This document shows positions 1 through 7,726 of a stretch of DNA of 20,101 nucleotides, piece after piece (the stretch's first letter is position 1; the number at the start of each line of letters is the position of its first letter). Below the pieces are notes generated by a model. The model searched no databases. It was not told the DNA's origin and worked only from the letters and a program-made list of their open reading frames with translations. A program made the translations under genes and the position numbers. The stretch spans positions 6,934-27,034 of the forward strand of contig DIKR01000055.1 in assembly GCA_002424625.1 (NCBI GenBank), in the 5' to 3' direction. The DNA is from Desulfuromonadaceae bacterium UBA5613 (lineage in GTDB: Bacteria > Desulfobacterota > Desulfuromonadia > Desulfuromonadales > UBA2197).

Positions 1-189
1 ATCATCAAAATTTATGATGAAGGACACGGCTTCGATGCTGCCAATCAGGCTTTGGCAGCTCCCTGTACACCGGATGATCTCAGTGAACGCGGTCGCGGTA
101 TCTTTATTATTCGTTCATTGATGGATAGTGTGACCTACAAGCGGATGAATGGTAAACACGTTCTTGAGATGGTCAAAGCCTTTCACTGA
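1..189 (+). CDS. Anti-sigma factor-type serine kinase/ATPase (RsbW-like), C-terminal part
   Basis: This is the last 62 codons of a gene whose start lies left of the window. The visible part has the glycine boxes of a GHKL ATPase fold: DEGHGFD at residues 6-12 of the fragment, and ERGRGIFIIRSLMD at about 34-47. The wording and close spacing of these boxes fit the small RsbW/SpoIIAB-type family better than full sensor kinases, which usually have a longer lid between them. Proteins of this family bind ATP, and either hold a sigma factor or phosphorylate a serine on an anti-sigma antagonist with a STAS domain. It is convergent with the HAD gene, and the two stop codons are only five bases apart. 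The partner cannot be seen, so the specific role is unknown. Confidence 0.75.
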   Translation: MIKIYDEGHGFDAANQALAAPCTPDDLSERGRGIFIIRSLMDSVTYKRMNGKHVLEMVKAFH

Positions 190-194
190 AATCC

Positions 195-815
195 TCACTG
201 ATTTAACAGCGAAAAAATCTCCCGGTGCGAATTGATGACTGGCGCAGCCCCCTGAATATTTCGATAAGCAATAAACGGCATCCCCGCCGCAGCTGCGGCA
301 GCAGCATCGAGCTCTGAGTCGCCGACAAAGAGCAACTCTTTTTCGGCGATACCGAGGCGCCGGGCGGCAAGATGCAGCATGTCGGGAAAAGGTTTGGGAC
401 GGGGAACGTCCCGACTGGTAATCACGACCTTAAAGTAAGCAGCAAGATCAAAGTGCAACAGGATCTCCGCCATGCTAGTTCCACGATTGGTTGCCACCGC
501 CAGAGGGTAGCGCTCAGCAAGGATGGCAATGACTTCCTGCATCTGCGGCTCGGGAGTCATGTAAGGAATAAACTTTTTATAGTCAAGCTTGACCACCATC
601 TGCAGAGCAACGGCGGCTCGTTCGGGACCAAGGAGGGCAGCAAAGACCTCAGGCGTGGCGGCAGTGTGACAAATATGGGCCCGCTCATGTTGCTCGAGGG
701 TGACCGGAGTGACGTCAAAAGCACCAAGAACCTCGTTATAATAAGCCAGATTCGCACTCTTACTTTCAAAGAGGACGCCGTCACAATCAAAGACAATCCC
801 TTTCGGACTCAGCAT
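195..815 (-). CDS. HAD-superfamily hydrolase, phosphoglycolate phosphatase-like
   Basis: The 206-residue protein has all four HAD motifs in order. The nucleophile and acid/base aspartates are in FDCDGV (D10, D12), the threonine is in VATNRG (T109), the lysine is in RPKPFPD (K141), and the metal-binding acidic motif is GDSELD (D166, D170). The helical stretch between motifs I and II (about residues 17-90) is a C1-type cap. This arrangement is typical of Gph/PGMB-like phosphatases that act on small phosphorylated metabolites in the cytosol. The real substrate cannot be read from the sequence. A strong ribosome binding site (GGGAGG) sits four bases before the ATG. The start overlaps the lgt stop by seven bases, so the gene is probably translated with lgt as the last gene of the rluA-like, lgt, HAD unit. 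Confidence 0.88.
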   Translation of the reverse strand: MLSPKGIVFDCDGVLFESKSANLAYYNEVLGAFDVTPVTLEQHERAHICHTAATPEVFAALLGPERAAVALQMVVKLDYKKFIPYMTPEPQMQEVIAILAERYPLAVATNRGTSMAEILLHFDLAAYFKVVITSRDVPRPKPFPDMLHLAARRLGIAEKELLFVGDSELDAAAAAAAGMPFIAYRNIQGAAPVINSHREIFSLLNQ

Positions 816-1594
816 TTATCCTCCCGATTCTTTAACCAGTAGAGACCGCCGCTCCCCAAAAGAATCATCGCCAGACACAACATCTGTCCCATCGTTGCTC
901 CGCCCCAGAGAAAACCGATCTGCTGATCCGGTTCCCGGAAAAATTCGATAATAAACCGACCGATTCCATAAATAATCAAGAAGAAGAAGAAGACCACGCC
1001 ACTTCTGACCTTGCGCGAAAAGAGCCAGTATAAGAGAAAGAAGATAATCGGCCCTTCGAGCATCGCTTCATAAAGCTGACTCGGATGACGCGGTTGTGGC
1101 CCCGCGGCAGGAAAGACGACACCCCAGGGGAGAGTGGTGACACGTCCCCAAAGTTCCCCGTTGATGAAATTGCCGATCCGACCCAGACCGAGTCCGATGG
1201 TCGCGGCAATGGCAAGGATGTCAGCGAGAGGGAGAATGGCGATGGCATGACGGCGGGAGTAGATCAAGGTCGCAATGACCACCCCGGCCAATCCCCCGTG
1301 AAAACTCATACCACCCTGCCAGACGGCAAAGATCTGCAGGGGATGCTCAATAAAGTAGGGGAAATTATAGAAGAGAACGTAACCAAAGCGCCCTCCGAGA
1401 ATCACCCCGAGGACGATATAAAAGAGGAGATCGGAAACAGCATCTTTATCCAGTGGGAGGTTACGGCGGGGAGCAAGGCGGCTGATGATAAAGAAGGCCG
1501 CGACAAAACCGAGGAGATACATCACGCCGTACCAGCGGACGGCAAGGGGGCCAAGCTGAAACAATATCGGATCGATTTGTGGTGCGTTCAGCAT
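809..1594 (-). CDS. lgt: Prolipoprotein diacylglyceryl transferase
   Basis: Lgt moves a diacylglyceryl group from phosphatidylglycerol onto the lipobox cysteine of prolipoproteins in the inner membrane. It is the first step of lipoprotein maturation. The 261-residue protein has about seven hydrophobic segments and the Lgt signature GRIGNFINGELWGR at 138-151. It also has the HGG motif (H99, equivalent to the essential histidine of the E. coli enzyme) and a conserved arginine in FFREPD near residue 220. Length is normal for the family. GAGG lies a few bases before the ATG and supports this start. The gene follows the pseudouridine synthase by 20 bases and overlaps the next HAD gene by seven bases. 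A run of TTC codons gives a short poly-Phe stretch in a late membrane segment. Confidence 0.96.
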   Translation of the reverse strand: MLNAPQIDPILFQLGPLAVRWYGVMYLLGFVAAFFIISRLAPRRNLPLDKDAVSDLLFYIVLGVILGGRFGYVLFYNFPYFIEHPLQIFAVWQGGMSFHGGLAGVVIATLIYSRRHAIAILPLADILAIAATIGLGLGRIGNFINGELWGRVTTLPWGVVFPAAGPQPRHPSQLYEAMLEGPIIFFLLYWLFSRKVRSGVVFFFFLIIYGIGRFIIEFFREPDQQIGFLWGGATMGQMLCLAMILLGSGGLYWLKNREDKC

Positions 1595-1614
1595 AAAACC
1601 TCTATTTATACCAC

Positions 1615-2571
1615 TTAACAGGCAGTCAAATGGTAATGGTTGACCAGCATTTGAAAGTCAGCCGCCAGTGGAGCTGTAAGCTGCAGGGGCTGCCGGGTGA
1701 GCGGATGCATTAAACCGAGATTTTGAGCATGGAGCATGTGGCGGGGAATCATCATGTTACCAAACTGTGGCGGGCCGCCATACCGTGTGTCACCAAGGAG
1801 CGGAAAGCCCGCCTCTGAGAGGTGGACACGAATCTGATGCATGCGGCCGGTAATCGGTGTCACTTCTACAAGTGAACAGGTTTCGGAAACGGCGATGCGG
1901 CGATATTGAGTGACGGCCTCTTTCCCTCCTCTTGGGATGGAACGGACGCAATTGTCGCGATGGCTGCGCGCTAACAAGGATGTTATCTCATGTTCGCCGG
2001 GGGGGACAACACCGGCAACAAGAGCAAGGTAAGTTTTATGCAGCGCATGGGTTGTGATAGCTGTCGTTAAAGGTTTATGGGCGCGGGGGCTGATAGAAAA
2101 GAGAATCACACCGGAGGTGTCGCGGTCAAGCCGCTGCACCATGCCGATGGAAGGTTGCAGCTGAGGGCGAAAGGGGTCAACAAGAAATTCGGACAGCGCC
2201 GCATAAAGTGTTCCCTGATAGCGGGCCGGTGTCGGCTGTGTCTCTAATCCCGCCGGTTTATTCAGGACAATGATATCAGCATCGCGATAAAGGATGGCGT
2301 CAGCACTGATAGTATAAGGAGCCAGGGACAGACCATCGCAATAAACGGCAATGTCTTCACCACCCTTGACACTACGCGAGCAACTTCGCACCCGTCGGCC
2401 CGAGACATGAACGCCGCCAATATCGATAATCTTCCGCGCTTGCGTCCGTGACAGTCCGGAACATTGTCGAGGCAATACCTGGTCAAGTCGCAACCCGGCA
2501 TCGTCAGCAGGGACGATAAAATTCCAGTGCATCCGCTTTGTTAATGGGGAAAAGCCGTCAGTGCTGTTCAT
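1615..2571 (-). CDS. RluA-family pseudouridine synthase with S4 domain
   Basis: This enzyme family isomerises uridine to pseudouridine in rRNA or tRNA. The N-terminal part (about residues 26-80) is an S4 RNA-binding domain (LRLDQVLP...LSRTQARKII). The catalytic domain starts near residue 95 with IIVLNKPAGL. The active-site motif is RLDRDTSG at 147-154, with D149 as the catalytic aspartate. The residue before the motif is Gln146, where most family members have His. GRMHQIRVHL at 242-251 is the second conserved block. The protein is 318 residues long, like RluC/RluD, but the target uridine cannot be named. Met14 is an alternative start that still keeps the S4 domain whole. The first ATG has a weak AGGG upstream. 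The gene starts just after the hairpin that follows ihfB and leads into lgt. Confidence 0.9.
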   Translation of the reverse strand: MNSTDGFSPLTKRMHWNFIVPADDAGLRLDQVLPRQCSGLSRTQARKIIDIGGVHVSGRRVRSCSRSVKGGEDIAVYCDGLSLAPYTISADAILYRDADIIVLNKPAGLETQPTPARYQGTLYAALSEFLVDPFRPQLQPSIGMVQRLDRDTSGVILFSISPRAHKPLTTAITTHALHKTYLALVAGVVPPGEHEITSLLARSHRDNCVRSIPRGGKEAVTQYRRIAVSETCSLVEVTPITGRMHQIRVHLSEAGFPLLGDTRYGGPPQFGNMMIPRHMLHAQNLGLMHPLTRQPLQLTAPLAADFQMLVNHYHLTAC

Positions 2572-2584
2572 AAGTGGCCCTACG

Positions 2585-2620
2585 CAAGAAAGGCTCCGCT
2601 ATCCGCCGGAGCCTTTCTTG
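2585..2620 (-). terminator. Perfect 14-bp hairpin after ihfB
   Basis: A perfect inverted repeat, CAAGAAAGGCTCCG and CGGAGCCTTTCTTG, is separated by eight bases (2599-2606). It lies between the stop of ihfB and the start of the pseudouridine synthase gene. The 3' arm is T-rich, but there is no long T run after it, so it may terminate incompletely or act as an RNA-stabilising or processing stem. Being symmetrical, it could also work in the other direction, but no plus-strand gene ends here. Confidence 0.7.
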
Positions 2621-2640
2621 ATAAATAGAAGCTGAAACAA

Positions 2641-2931
2641 TCAAGCGGTTTTTCCGTTGTTCACCCGTTCGCGCAACTCTTTGCCGGTCTTGAAAAAAGG
2701 AGTCTTTTTCTCTGCAATCATCACAACATCGCCACTTTTGGGATTTCTTGCTTCACGGGCATCGCGGGAGCGGATGGTAAAGGAACCGAATCCACGAATT
2801 TCAACACGCCCCCCCTGTACAAGTTCCCCACCGATACTATCAAAGATTGTATTGATAATCAGCTCGGATTCGCGCTTGTTCAACTGCTCGTTATTGATAG
2901 AAAGCTGTTCAATAAGTTCGCTCTTGGTCAT
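2641..2931 (-). CDS. ihfB: Integration host factor beta subunit (HU/IHF family)
   Basis: This is a small basic DNA-bending protein. With an IHF-alpha partner it would bind and sharply bend specific DNA sites, helping sigma-54 promoters, recombination and nucleoid shaping. The 96-residue length is exactly in the family range. The N-terminal helices begin MTKSELIEQL. The core motif GFGSFTIRSRDAREARNPKSG (split here around residues 47-67) is followed by PFFKTGKELRERV, which is typical of the beta subunit. An AGGAG lies eight bases before the ATG. The position downstream of rpsA and sppA matches the rpsA-ihfB linkage known in many proteobacteria and supports IHF-beta over generic HU. The alpha subunit is not in the window. 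Confidence 0.92.
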   Translation of the reverse strand: MTKSELIEQLSINNEQLNKRESELIINTIFDSIGGELVQGGRVEIRGFGSFTIRSRDAREARNPKSGDVVMIAEKKTPFFKTGKELRERVNNGKTA

Positions 2932-2954
2932 GACTACGGCTCCTGTAACATGCG

Positions 2955-3827
2955 TTATAAAAAATTTAATTTCAACTGACTCTGCTGCTGCATAATCTTG
3001 AAGAGGTGATCCGCTGTGCCTTGCATGATGTAATCGATCAGTTTCCGGGGCGGTTTAAGTGGATAAACCACTTCAGGATCAACAATGCCGGCAAGGTTGG
3101 CGGCAAGATCGATCGCTGTCTGCAAGCCGCCAAGTTTGTCGACCAGCCCGGCTGCGAGGGCTTGTCGACCGGTCATGATGCGACCGTCTGCGATTTCCTT
3201 GACTTCTTCCGGGCTCAAGTTTCGCCCTTGTGCAACGGCATCGACAAACTGTGACTGCACATCATCGATCATCGCTTGCAGAAGCTGCCGGTCAGCAGCA
3301 GACATGGGTCGATTAGGAGAACCAATATCCTTGAAACGACCGCTCTTGACGACAATATTTTGCCAGCCGATTTTTTTCAGGAGTTCCTCGTAGTTGGCAA
3401 ACTCCATAATCACGCCGATACTCCCCGTCATTGTTCCGGGATTAGCGACAATCTGCTGCCCGGCAACCGCAATGTAATAACCGCCCGATGCTGCGACCGA
3501 CCCCATAGAGACGACAACCGGCTTTATCTTGGCAGTTTTTTTGACAGCATCATGAATTTCTTGTGAAGGAGCAACCGAACCACCGGGAGAATCGATGCGC
3601 AGCACAATTGCCTTGATTGCCGAGTTTTCCTCAAAATCGTGCAGATCTTCAATAAGTTCCGAAGCAGAAGTAATGACGCCGTTTATTTCAATGACACCGA
3701 CTTTGGCGCCTAAAGAAAAACGACCACTGCGTCCGGATTGAGGACTCAAGAAGAGTGCGATGATCATAAAAAAAAGAAAAATGGCACCAACGATTAAGAG
3801 TGCCATCACCAGCGGATTTTTTTTCAT
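2955..3827 (-). CDS. sppA: Signal peptide peptidase SppA, short (single-domain) form
   Basis: SppA is a membrane-anchored serine protease of family S49 that degrades leftover signal peptides. One membrane anchor is at residues 5-28, and the catalytic domain would face the periplasm. The likely nucleophile is S114 in SVAASGGYY. The likely general base is K166 in GRFKDIGSP. The 52-residue spacing between them equals that of the Bacillus subtilis enzyme (Ser147/Lys199). RIDSPGGSV at 77-85 is also conserved. At 290 residues this is the single-domain type, about half the size of E. coli SppA. The ATG is followed by a run of eight A residues (MKKN). The only good ribosome binding site lies inside the hairpin that follows rpsA (see 3837-3868). 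ihfB follows 23 bases after the stop. Confidence 0.93.
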   Translation of the reverse strand: MKKNPLVMALLIVGAIFLFFMIIALFLSPQSGRSGRFSLGAKVGVIEINGVITSASELIEDLHDFEENSAIKAIVLRIDSPGGSVAPSQEIHDAVKKTAKIKPVVVSMGSVAASGGYYIAVAGQQIVANPGTMTGSIGVIMEFANYEELLKKIGWQNIVVKSGRFKDIGSPNRPMSAADRQLLQAMIDDVQSQFVDAVAQGRNLSPEEVKEIADGRIMTGRQALAAGLVDKLGGLQTAIDLAANLAGIVDPEVVYPLKPPRKLIDYIMQGTADHLFKIMQQQSQLKLNFL

Positions 3828-3836
3828 AGGATTTCA

Positions 3837-3868
3837 AACTCCCGGGCTTCAGTGGAAGCCCGGGAGTT
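3837..3868 (-). terminator. Perfect 14-bp hairpin between rpsA and sppA
   Basis: The arms AACTCCCGGGCTTC and GAAGCCCGGGAGTT form a perfect GC-rich stem with a four-base loop (3851-3854). It begins 11 bases after the rpsA stop codon (3880-3882). In the rpsA direction the stem is followed by TTTGAAATCC, a poor T run, so it is probably a partial terminator or a stabilising 3' stem that lets some transcription pass to sppA. Confidence 0.72.
3839..3843 (-). promoter_or_regulatory. Probable sppA ribosome binding site inside the hairpin
   Basis: GGGAG on the minus strand is the only Shine-Dalgarno-like sequence near the sppA ATG, with an 11-base spacer. It forms part of the 3' arm of the perfect stem at 3837-3868. 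When the stem is folded, the site would be hidden. The overlap is seen in the sequence; the effect on translation is inferred. Confidence 0.45.
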
Positions 3869-3879
3869 CATTCTCACAT

Positions 3880-5592
3880 TTATTCAGCAGTTTCGCTGTT
3901 AGCTTTATCGCGCAGAGCACCTTGAAGAAGGTCACCAAAGCTCGAGGTCGCATTGCGGTCAGAGCCAAGGAACGATGCCACATCGGCTTTTTCTTTGCGA
4001 TCCGCCAAATGTTTCATCGAGAGGGCAATCTTGCGATCGACAGTGTCGACACTCAAAACAACGGCTTCAAGATCATCGCCGACCTGAGCAACAGACTTGG
4101 GAGAATCGATCTTCTCTTTGCTGATTTCAGAGACGTGAATCAAGCCCTCAATCCCCTCTTCAACTTCGAGGAAGATCCCGAAATCCGTCACCGAAGTAAC
4201 CTTGCCGCGGATGATGGTGCCCGGTGCGAAACGCTTGGGAATCGACAGCCAGGGATCCTGTGAGAATTGCTTGATCCCGAGGGAGAACCGCTCGTTTTCC
4301 CGGTCAATATTGAGGACAACCGCGCGAACGGTATCGCCTTTTTTATACAGCTCCGACGGGTGTTTGACCCGCTTCACCCAGGAAAGATCCGAGATATGGA
4401 CAAGCCCGTCAATGCCTTCATCGACACCGACAAAGATGCCGAAATCGGTAATATTCTTGACTTGACCTTCGATGATCGTCCCGATCGGAAACTTCTCGCC
4501 GATCAGATCCCAAGGATTGGCTTCAATTTGCTTGAGACCGAGTGAGATTCTCCGACTGCTGGTATCGACTGCAAGGACAACTGACTCGACTTCATCACCA
4601 ACGGTGAGGATTTTATTCGGGTGTTTGACGCGCTTGGTCCAGCTCATTTCCGAGACATGAATCAAGCCTTCTACGCCCTGCTCAAGTTCGACAAACGCGC
4701 CGTAATCGGTGAGGCTGACGACTTTGCCGTTGACCCGCAAACCGACCGGGTACTTCTCGGCAACGACCAGCCAGGGATCAGGAACGACCTGCTTGAGGCC
4801 GAGGGAAACCCGCTGTTTTTCACGGTCAAATTTAAGAACTTTGACGTTAATCTTTTCGCCGACAGCGATGACGTCAGAAGGATGATTGACCCGACCCCAG
4901 GACATGTCAGTGACGTGCAGGAGGCCGTCAATGCCGCCGAGATCGATGAATGCCCCGTAATCGGTCAAATTCTTGACCGTACCTTCGAGCACATCACCTT
5001 CGTTCAAGGCGCCAAGTGTATCAGCGCGATGGCTGTCACGCTCATCCTCAAGGAGAACCCGCCGCGAAAGGACAATGTTGCCGCGCCGCTTGTTCAGCTT
5101 GATAATTTTGAATTTGTAGGTCTCGCCAAGCATCTTGTCGAGATTGCGTACCGGACGGATATCGACCTGTGAACCAGGGAGGAACGCAGTTACGCCAATA
5201 TCGACGGCAAGGCCGCCCTTGATCCGGGAAACGATGCGACCATCAATAACAGCACCTTCTTCGAGAGCATTCCAGATCCGCTGACGATCGGCCTTCTCTT
5301 TGGAAAGACTGACCAGACCGTTTTCATTCTCGGTGCGCTCAAGGAGCACATCGATAATGTCGCCGACCTTGATCTCCTCGACGAACTCGCTGAGAGGAAT
5401 GACACCTTCTGATTTGTAGCCAACATCGACAACCACCGAATCAGGATTGACCTGAACAACGGTGCCGCGAACGACTTCTCCAACAACCAGCTGCTGAAGA
5501 CTGCTTTCGAAGAGGTCTTCGAAGCTCATTTCTGATTCGTCGTAGCCTGTTTCATCATTGAAATCTTGATTGTTTTGTTCTTTTACCGACAT
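3880..5592 (-). CDS. rpsA: 30S ribosomal protein S1
   Basis: S1 binds mRNA on the small ribosomal subunit and helps initiation on messages with weak leader signals. The 570-residue protein has six S1 (OB-fold) repeats at roughly 36-98, 115-177, 197-267, 282-354, 369-441 and 456-528. Repeats 3 to 6 share the marks TDYGAF/TDFGIF, GLLHV/GLIHV/GLVHI and SLGLKQ/SLGIKQ. Length and repeat number match proteobacterial S1. Before the ATG there is AGGGGGT at about 11 bases, in a 114-base leader after cmk. This leader has only a weak promoter-like pair (TTGTTT, 17 bases, TATTTA), so I do not call a promoter there. A perfect hairpin follows the stop. Confidence 0.97.
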   Translation of the reverse strand: MSVKEQNNQDFNDETGYDESEMSFEDLFESSLQQLVVGEVVRGTVVQVNPDSVVVDVGYKSEGVIPLSEFVEEIKVGDIIDVLLERTENENGLVSLSKEKADRQRIWNALEEGAVIDGRIVSRIKGGLAVDIGVTAFLPGSQVDIRPVRNLDKMLGETYKFKIIKLNKRRGNIVLSRRVLLEDERDSHRADTLGALNEGDVLEGTVKNLTDYGAFIDLGGIDGLLHVTDMSWGRVNHPSDVIAVGEKINVKVLKFDREKQRVSLGLKQVVPDPWLVVAEKYPVGLRVNGKVVSLTDYGAFVELEQGVEGLIHVSEMSWTKRVKHPNKILTVGDEVESVVLAVDTSSRRISLGLKQIEANPWDLIGEKFPIGTIIEGQVKNITDFGIFVGVDEGIDGLVHISDLSWVKRVKHPSELYKKGDTVRAVVLNIDRENERFSLGIKQFSQDPWLSIPKRFAPGTIIRGKVTSVTDFGIFLEVEEGIEGLIHVSEISKEKIDSPKSVAQVGDDLEAVVLSVDTVDRKIALSMKHLADRKEKADVASFLGSDRNATSSFGDLLQGALRDKANSETAE

Positions 5593-5706
5593 GTGTGAGA
5601 GTTACCCCCTGATGAATTTACTGACCTTTCGCACCACGACGACACGAATATCAGTTTGGGAGCAATTAAATAACATAAGCATGCGCAAAAAACAAAGGTT
5701 TTATTT

Positions 5707-6387
5707 TTACCGGAGGTTCTTGCGCCGCATCTGGACGACGCTGACCATCAGTGCCAGAACCTCTTCGATACTCATATTCGTCGAATCGATAACCAGTGCA
5801 TCCTCGGCCTGAAGGAGAGGCGCATGTTCACGCTCGCTGTCGGCAAGGTCTCGGGCAATGACATCGGAAATTGTTTGCTGCAGCGAGACATTGACCCCCT
5901 TGGCGATCAATTCATCAAAACGCCGCTGCCCCCGTTCTGCGGCGCTGGCACTCAGGAAAAACTTCACCTGCGCCTGCGGAAAGACGACCGTGCCGATATC
6001 ACGTCCCTCCAGAACTACTCCACCCGACGCGCCGAGACGGCGCTGCAAAACGACCAGTGCCTCTCGTACTTGTGGCGCTGCGGCAATCTTCGAGGTCAAC
6101 AGGCTGACTTCCGGAGTGCGAATTGCCGCTGAAACATCTTCACCGTCAAGAAAAACCAGATCTCCGGCCGGTGTATGGACAAACTCGACCTTTAACTGCT
6201 GCACCAGGATACCGAGACGCTCTTGATCCGCAGAGTCAATCCCTTGCGTCAGGGCAGCGAGCGCAACGCAACGATACATCGCTCCGGTGTCGAGGTGAAC
6301 ATAATCAAGTCGTTGCGCGAGAAGTTTGCTTAACGTGCTCTTGCCGGCGCCGGAAGGCCCGTCTATGGCGACAATCAATTCATTCAT
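5707..6387 (-). CDS. cmk: Cytidylate kinase
   Basis: Cmk phosphorylates CMP and dCMP with ATP in the cytosol, for nucleotide recycling. The 226-residue protein starts MNELIVAIDGPSGAGKS, with the P-loop GPSGAGKS at 10-17. LDTGAMYR (about 33-40) is the nucleoside monophosphate-binding motif, LEGRDIGTVVFP lies in mid-protein, and an arginine-rich lid with DxxR-type residues follows toward the C-terminus. The length is normal for the family. The gene starts 23 bases after aroA. The ribosome binding site is weak: AGGA about 12 bases before the ATG. Placement between aroA and rpsA is conserved in many proteobacteria, which supports one transcription unit. Confidence 0.95.
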   Translation of the reverse strand: MNELIVAIDGPSGAGKSTLSKLLAQRLDYVHLDTGAMYRCVALAALTQGIDSADQERLGILVQQLKVEFVHTPAGDLVFLDGEDVSAAIRTPEVSLLTSKIAAAPQVREALVVLQRRLGASGGVVLEGRDIGTVVFPQAQVKFFLSASAAERGQRRFDELIAKGVNVSLQQTISDVIARDLADSEREHAPLLQAEDALVIDSTNMSIEEVLALMVSVVQMRRKNLR

Positions 6388-6410
6388 GATCAGAGGAGAT
6401 CCTTTGGTGA

Positions 6411-7703
6411 TCAGCGGCGAACAAGTTCAAGAAGATCCCAGAAATTCGGGAAAGAGGTGGCGGTACAGCCGGTGTCATGGATCGTTACGGCACTGCCACT
6501 TTGCAGGGCGGCAATGGCACAACTCATGGCAATACGATGATCACCGGAGGAATCGACCGTTGCACCTTGCAGGCTGGCGCCACCCTCAATGATCATGCCG
6601 TCTGTTGTCGCCTCGAGAGTCGCACCCAGTTTGCTCAGTTCTGCCACCATCGCGGCAATGCGATCGGTCTCCTTGACGCGTAATTCCTGGGCATCGCGAA
6701 TAATCGTTGTCCCTGCGGCGTAGGCAGCAGCGACACTGATCACCGGAAATTCATCGATCGCCCGGGGGACGACAGCGCCGCCGATCTCGATGCCGCGCAG
6801 AGAACTGGCGCGCACCAGGAGATCAGCCACCGGTTCACCGGAAACGATCCGTTCGTCTAAGAGTTCAATATCCCCCCCCATGGCGCGAAGAATATCGATG
6901 ATGCCGCTGCGGGTCGGATTAACACCGACATTACGAATCAGGAGTTCAGAGCCGGGGACTATCAGGGCGGCAACGATAAAGAACGCCGCGGAAGAGATGT
7001 CGCCGGGGACGACGACTTCCCGTCCTTCGAGCTGAGGGCGACCGACCAGAGAGACGCCGCCGGCAATGGGACGGATATCTGCGCCGAAATAAGCCAGCAT
7101 CCGTTCGCTATGATCGCGGGAAAGGTGGGGTTCCCGCACCGTCGTGACGCCATCACAGGCAAGACCGGCAAGAAGGATAGCGGACTTCACCTGAGCACTG
7201 GCGATCGGTGAAACATAATCGATCGGCATCAATTCACCCCCCTGAAACGCCAGCGGCGCCAGATCTCCCCCACCCCGCCCCCAGATGCGTGCTCCCATCA
7301 AGGTTAAGGGCGTGACCACCCGCTTCATCGGCCGCTTGCGCAGGTAACGATCACCGGTGACGACAGAAAAGAACTTTTGTCCGGCCAAAAGTCCGGACAT
7401 CAGACGGATCGTCGTCCCGGAATTGCCACAATCGAGGACATCCGTCGGTTCCTGCAGACCACTTAGTCCTTTGCCGGCGATCACAAGGACACCGTTTTCG
7501 TCTTCCTCAATCTTTATCCCCATGGTGCGAAATGCCCGCAGAGTCGAATGATTATCCTCACCATGCAGGAAACCGCGCACGACTGTCTTCCCTTGGGCGA
7601 GGGAACCGAGCATGATTGAACGATGCGAGATCGACTTGTCGCCGGGGACGGTGATCTCGCCGCGCAGAGGAGAAGACTGGGTCACAATACGAGTTTCAGA
7701 CAT
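6411..7703 (-). CDS. aroA: 3-phosphoshikimate 1-carboxyvinyltransferase (EPSP synthase), class II-type
   Basis: AroA joins shikimate 3-phosphate and phosphoenolpyruvate, the sixth step of the shikimate pathway. I start at ATG 7703 (430 residues). An upstream GTG at 7709 would add two residues, but it overlaps the ribosome binding site. Key parts are VPGDKSISHRS with K23, GNSGTTIR at 93-100, RYLRKRPMKR at 119-128, AIDEFP with D317 and RVKETDR at 342-348. The four motifs used to define class II enzymes are all present: GDKS (21-24), SAQVK (169-173), RDHSE (196-200) and NPTR (262-265). The position matching E. coli Pro101 is Leu. A G8 tract lies inside the gene at 6872-6879. tyrA ends 23 bases upstream. 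Confidence 0.95.
   Translation of the reverse strand: MSETRIVTQSSPLRGEITVPGDKSISHRSIMLGSLAQGKTVVRGFLHGEDNHSTLRAFRTMGIKIEEDENGVLVIAGKGLSGLQEPTDVLDCGNSGTTIRLMSGLLAGQKFFSVVTGDRYLRKRPMKRVVTPLTLMGARIWGRGGGDLAPLAFQGGELMPIDYVSPIASAQVKSAILLAGLACDGVTTVREPHLSRDHSERMLAYFGADIRPIAGGVSLVGRPQLEGREVVVPGDISSAAFFIVAALIVPGSELLIRNVGVNPTRSGIIDILRAMGGDIELLDERIVSGEPVADLLVRASSLRGIEIGGAVVPRAIDEFPVISVAAAYAAGTTIIRDAQELRVKETDRIAAMVAELSKLGATLEATTDGMIIEGGASLQGATVDSSGDHRIAMSCAIAALQSGSAVTIHDTGCTATSFPNFWDLLELVRR
6872..6879. repeat. Homopolymer tract of eight G/C inside aroA
   Basis: Eight C on the plus strand read as eight G in the coding strand of aroA, in the codons for MGGD (about residue 275). The reading frame is open on both sides, so the gene as given is intact. 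Such tracts can slip during replication or be misread in assembly. Confidence 0.9.
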
Positions 7704-7706
7704 ATG

Positions 7707-7712
7707 CACCTC
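7707..7712 (-). promoter_or_regulatory. aroA ribosome binding site that decides the start
   Basis: GAGGTG on the minus strand ends three bases before ATG 7703, so its GAGG core is five bases from the start. The upstream candidate GTG at 7709 is the last part of this same GAGGTG and has no separate site before it. The spacing therefore favours the ATG. Confidence 0.75.
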
Positions 7713-7726
7713 AAAAACTTGATTAA

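Noticed and set aside
5667..5695. Promoter before rpsA (TTGTTT, 17 bases, TATTTA)
   Set aside because: Each hexamer matches only three of six consensus bases in an AT-rich stretch, too weak to call, though a promoter here would be plausible.
7704..7709. GTG at 7709 as the start of aroA
   Set aside because: It is part of the GAGGTG ribosome binding site for the ATG at 7703, and it has no site of its own.
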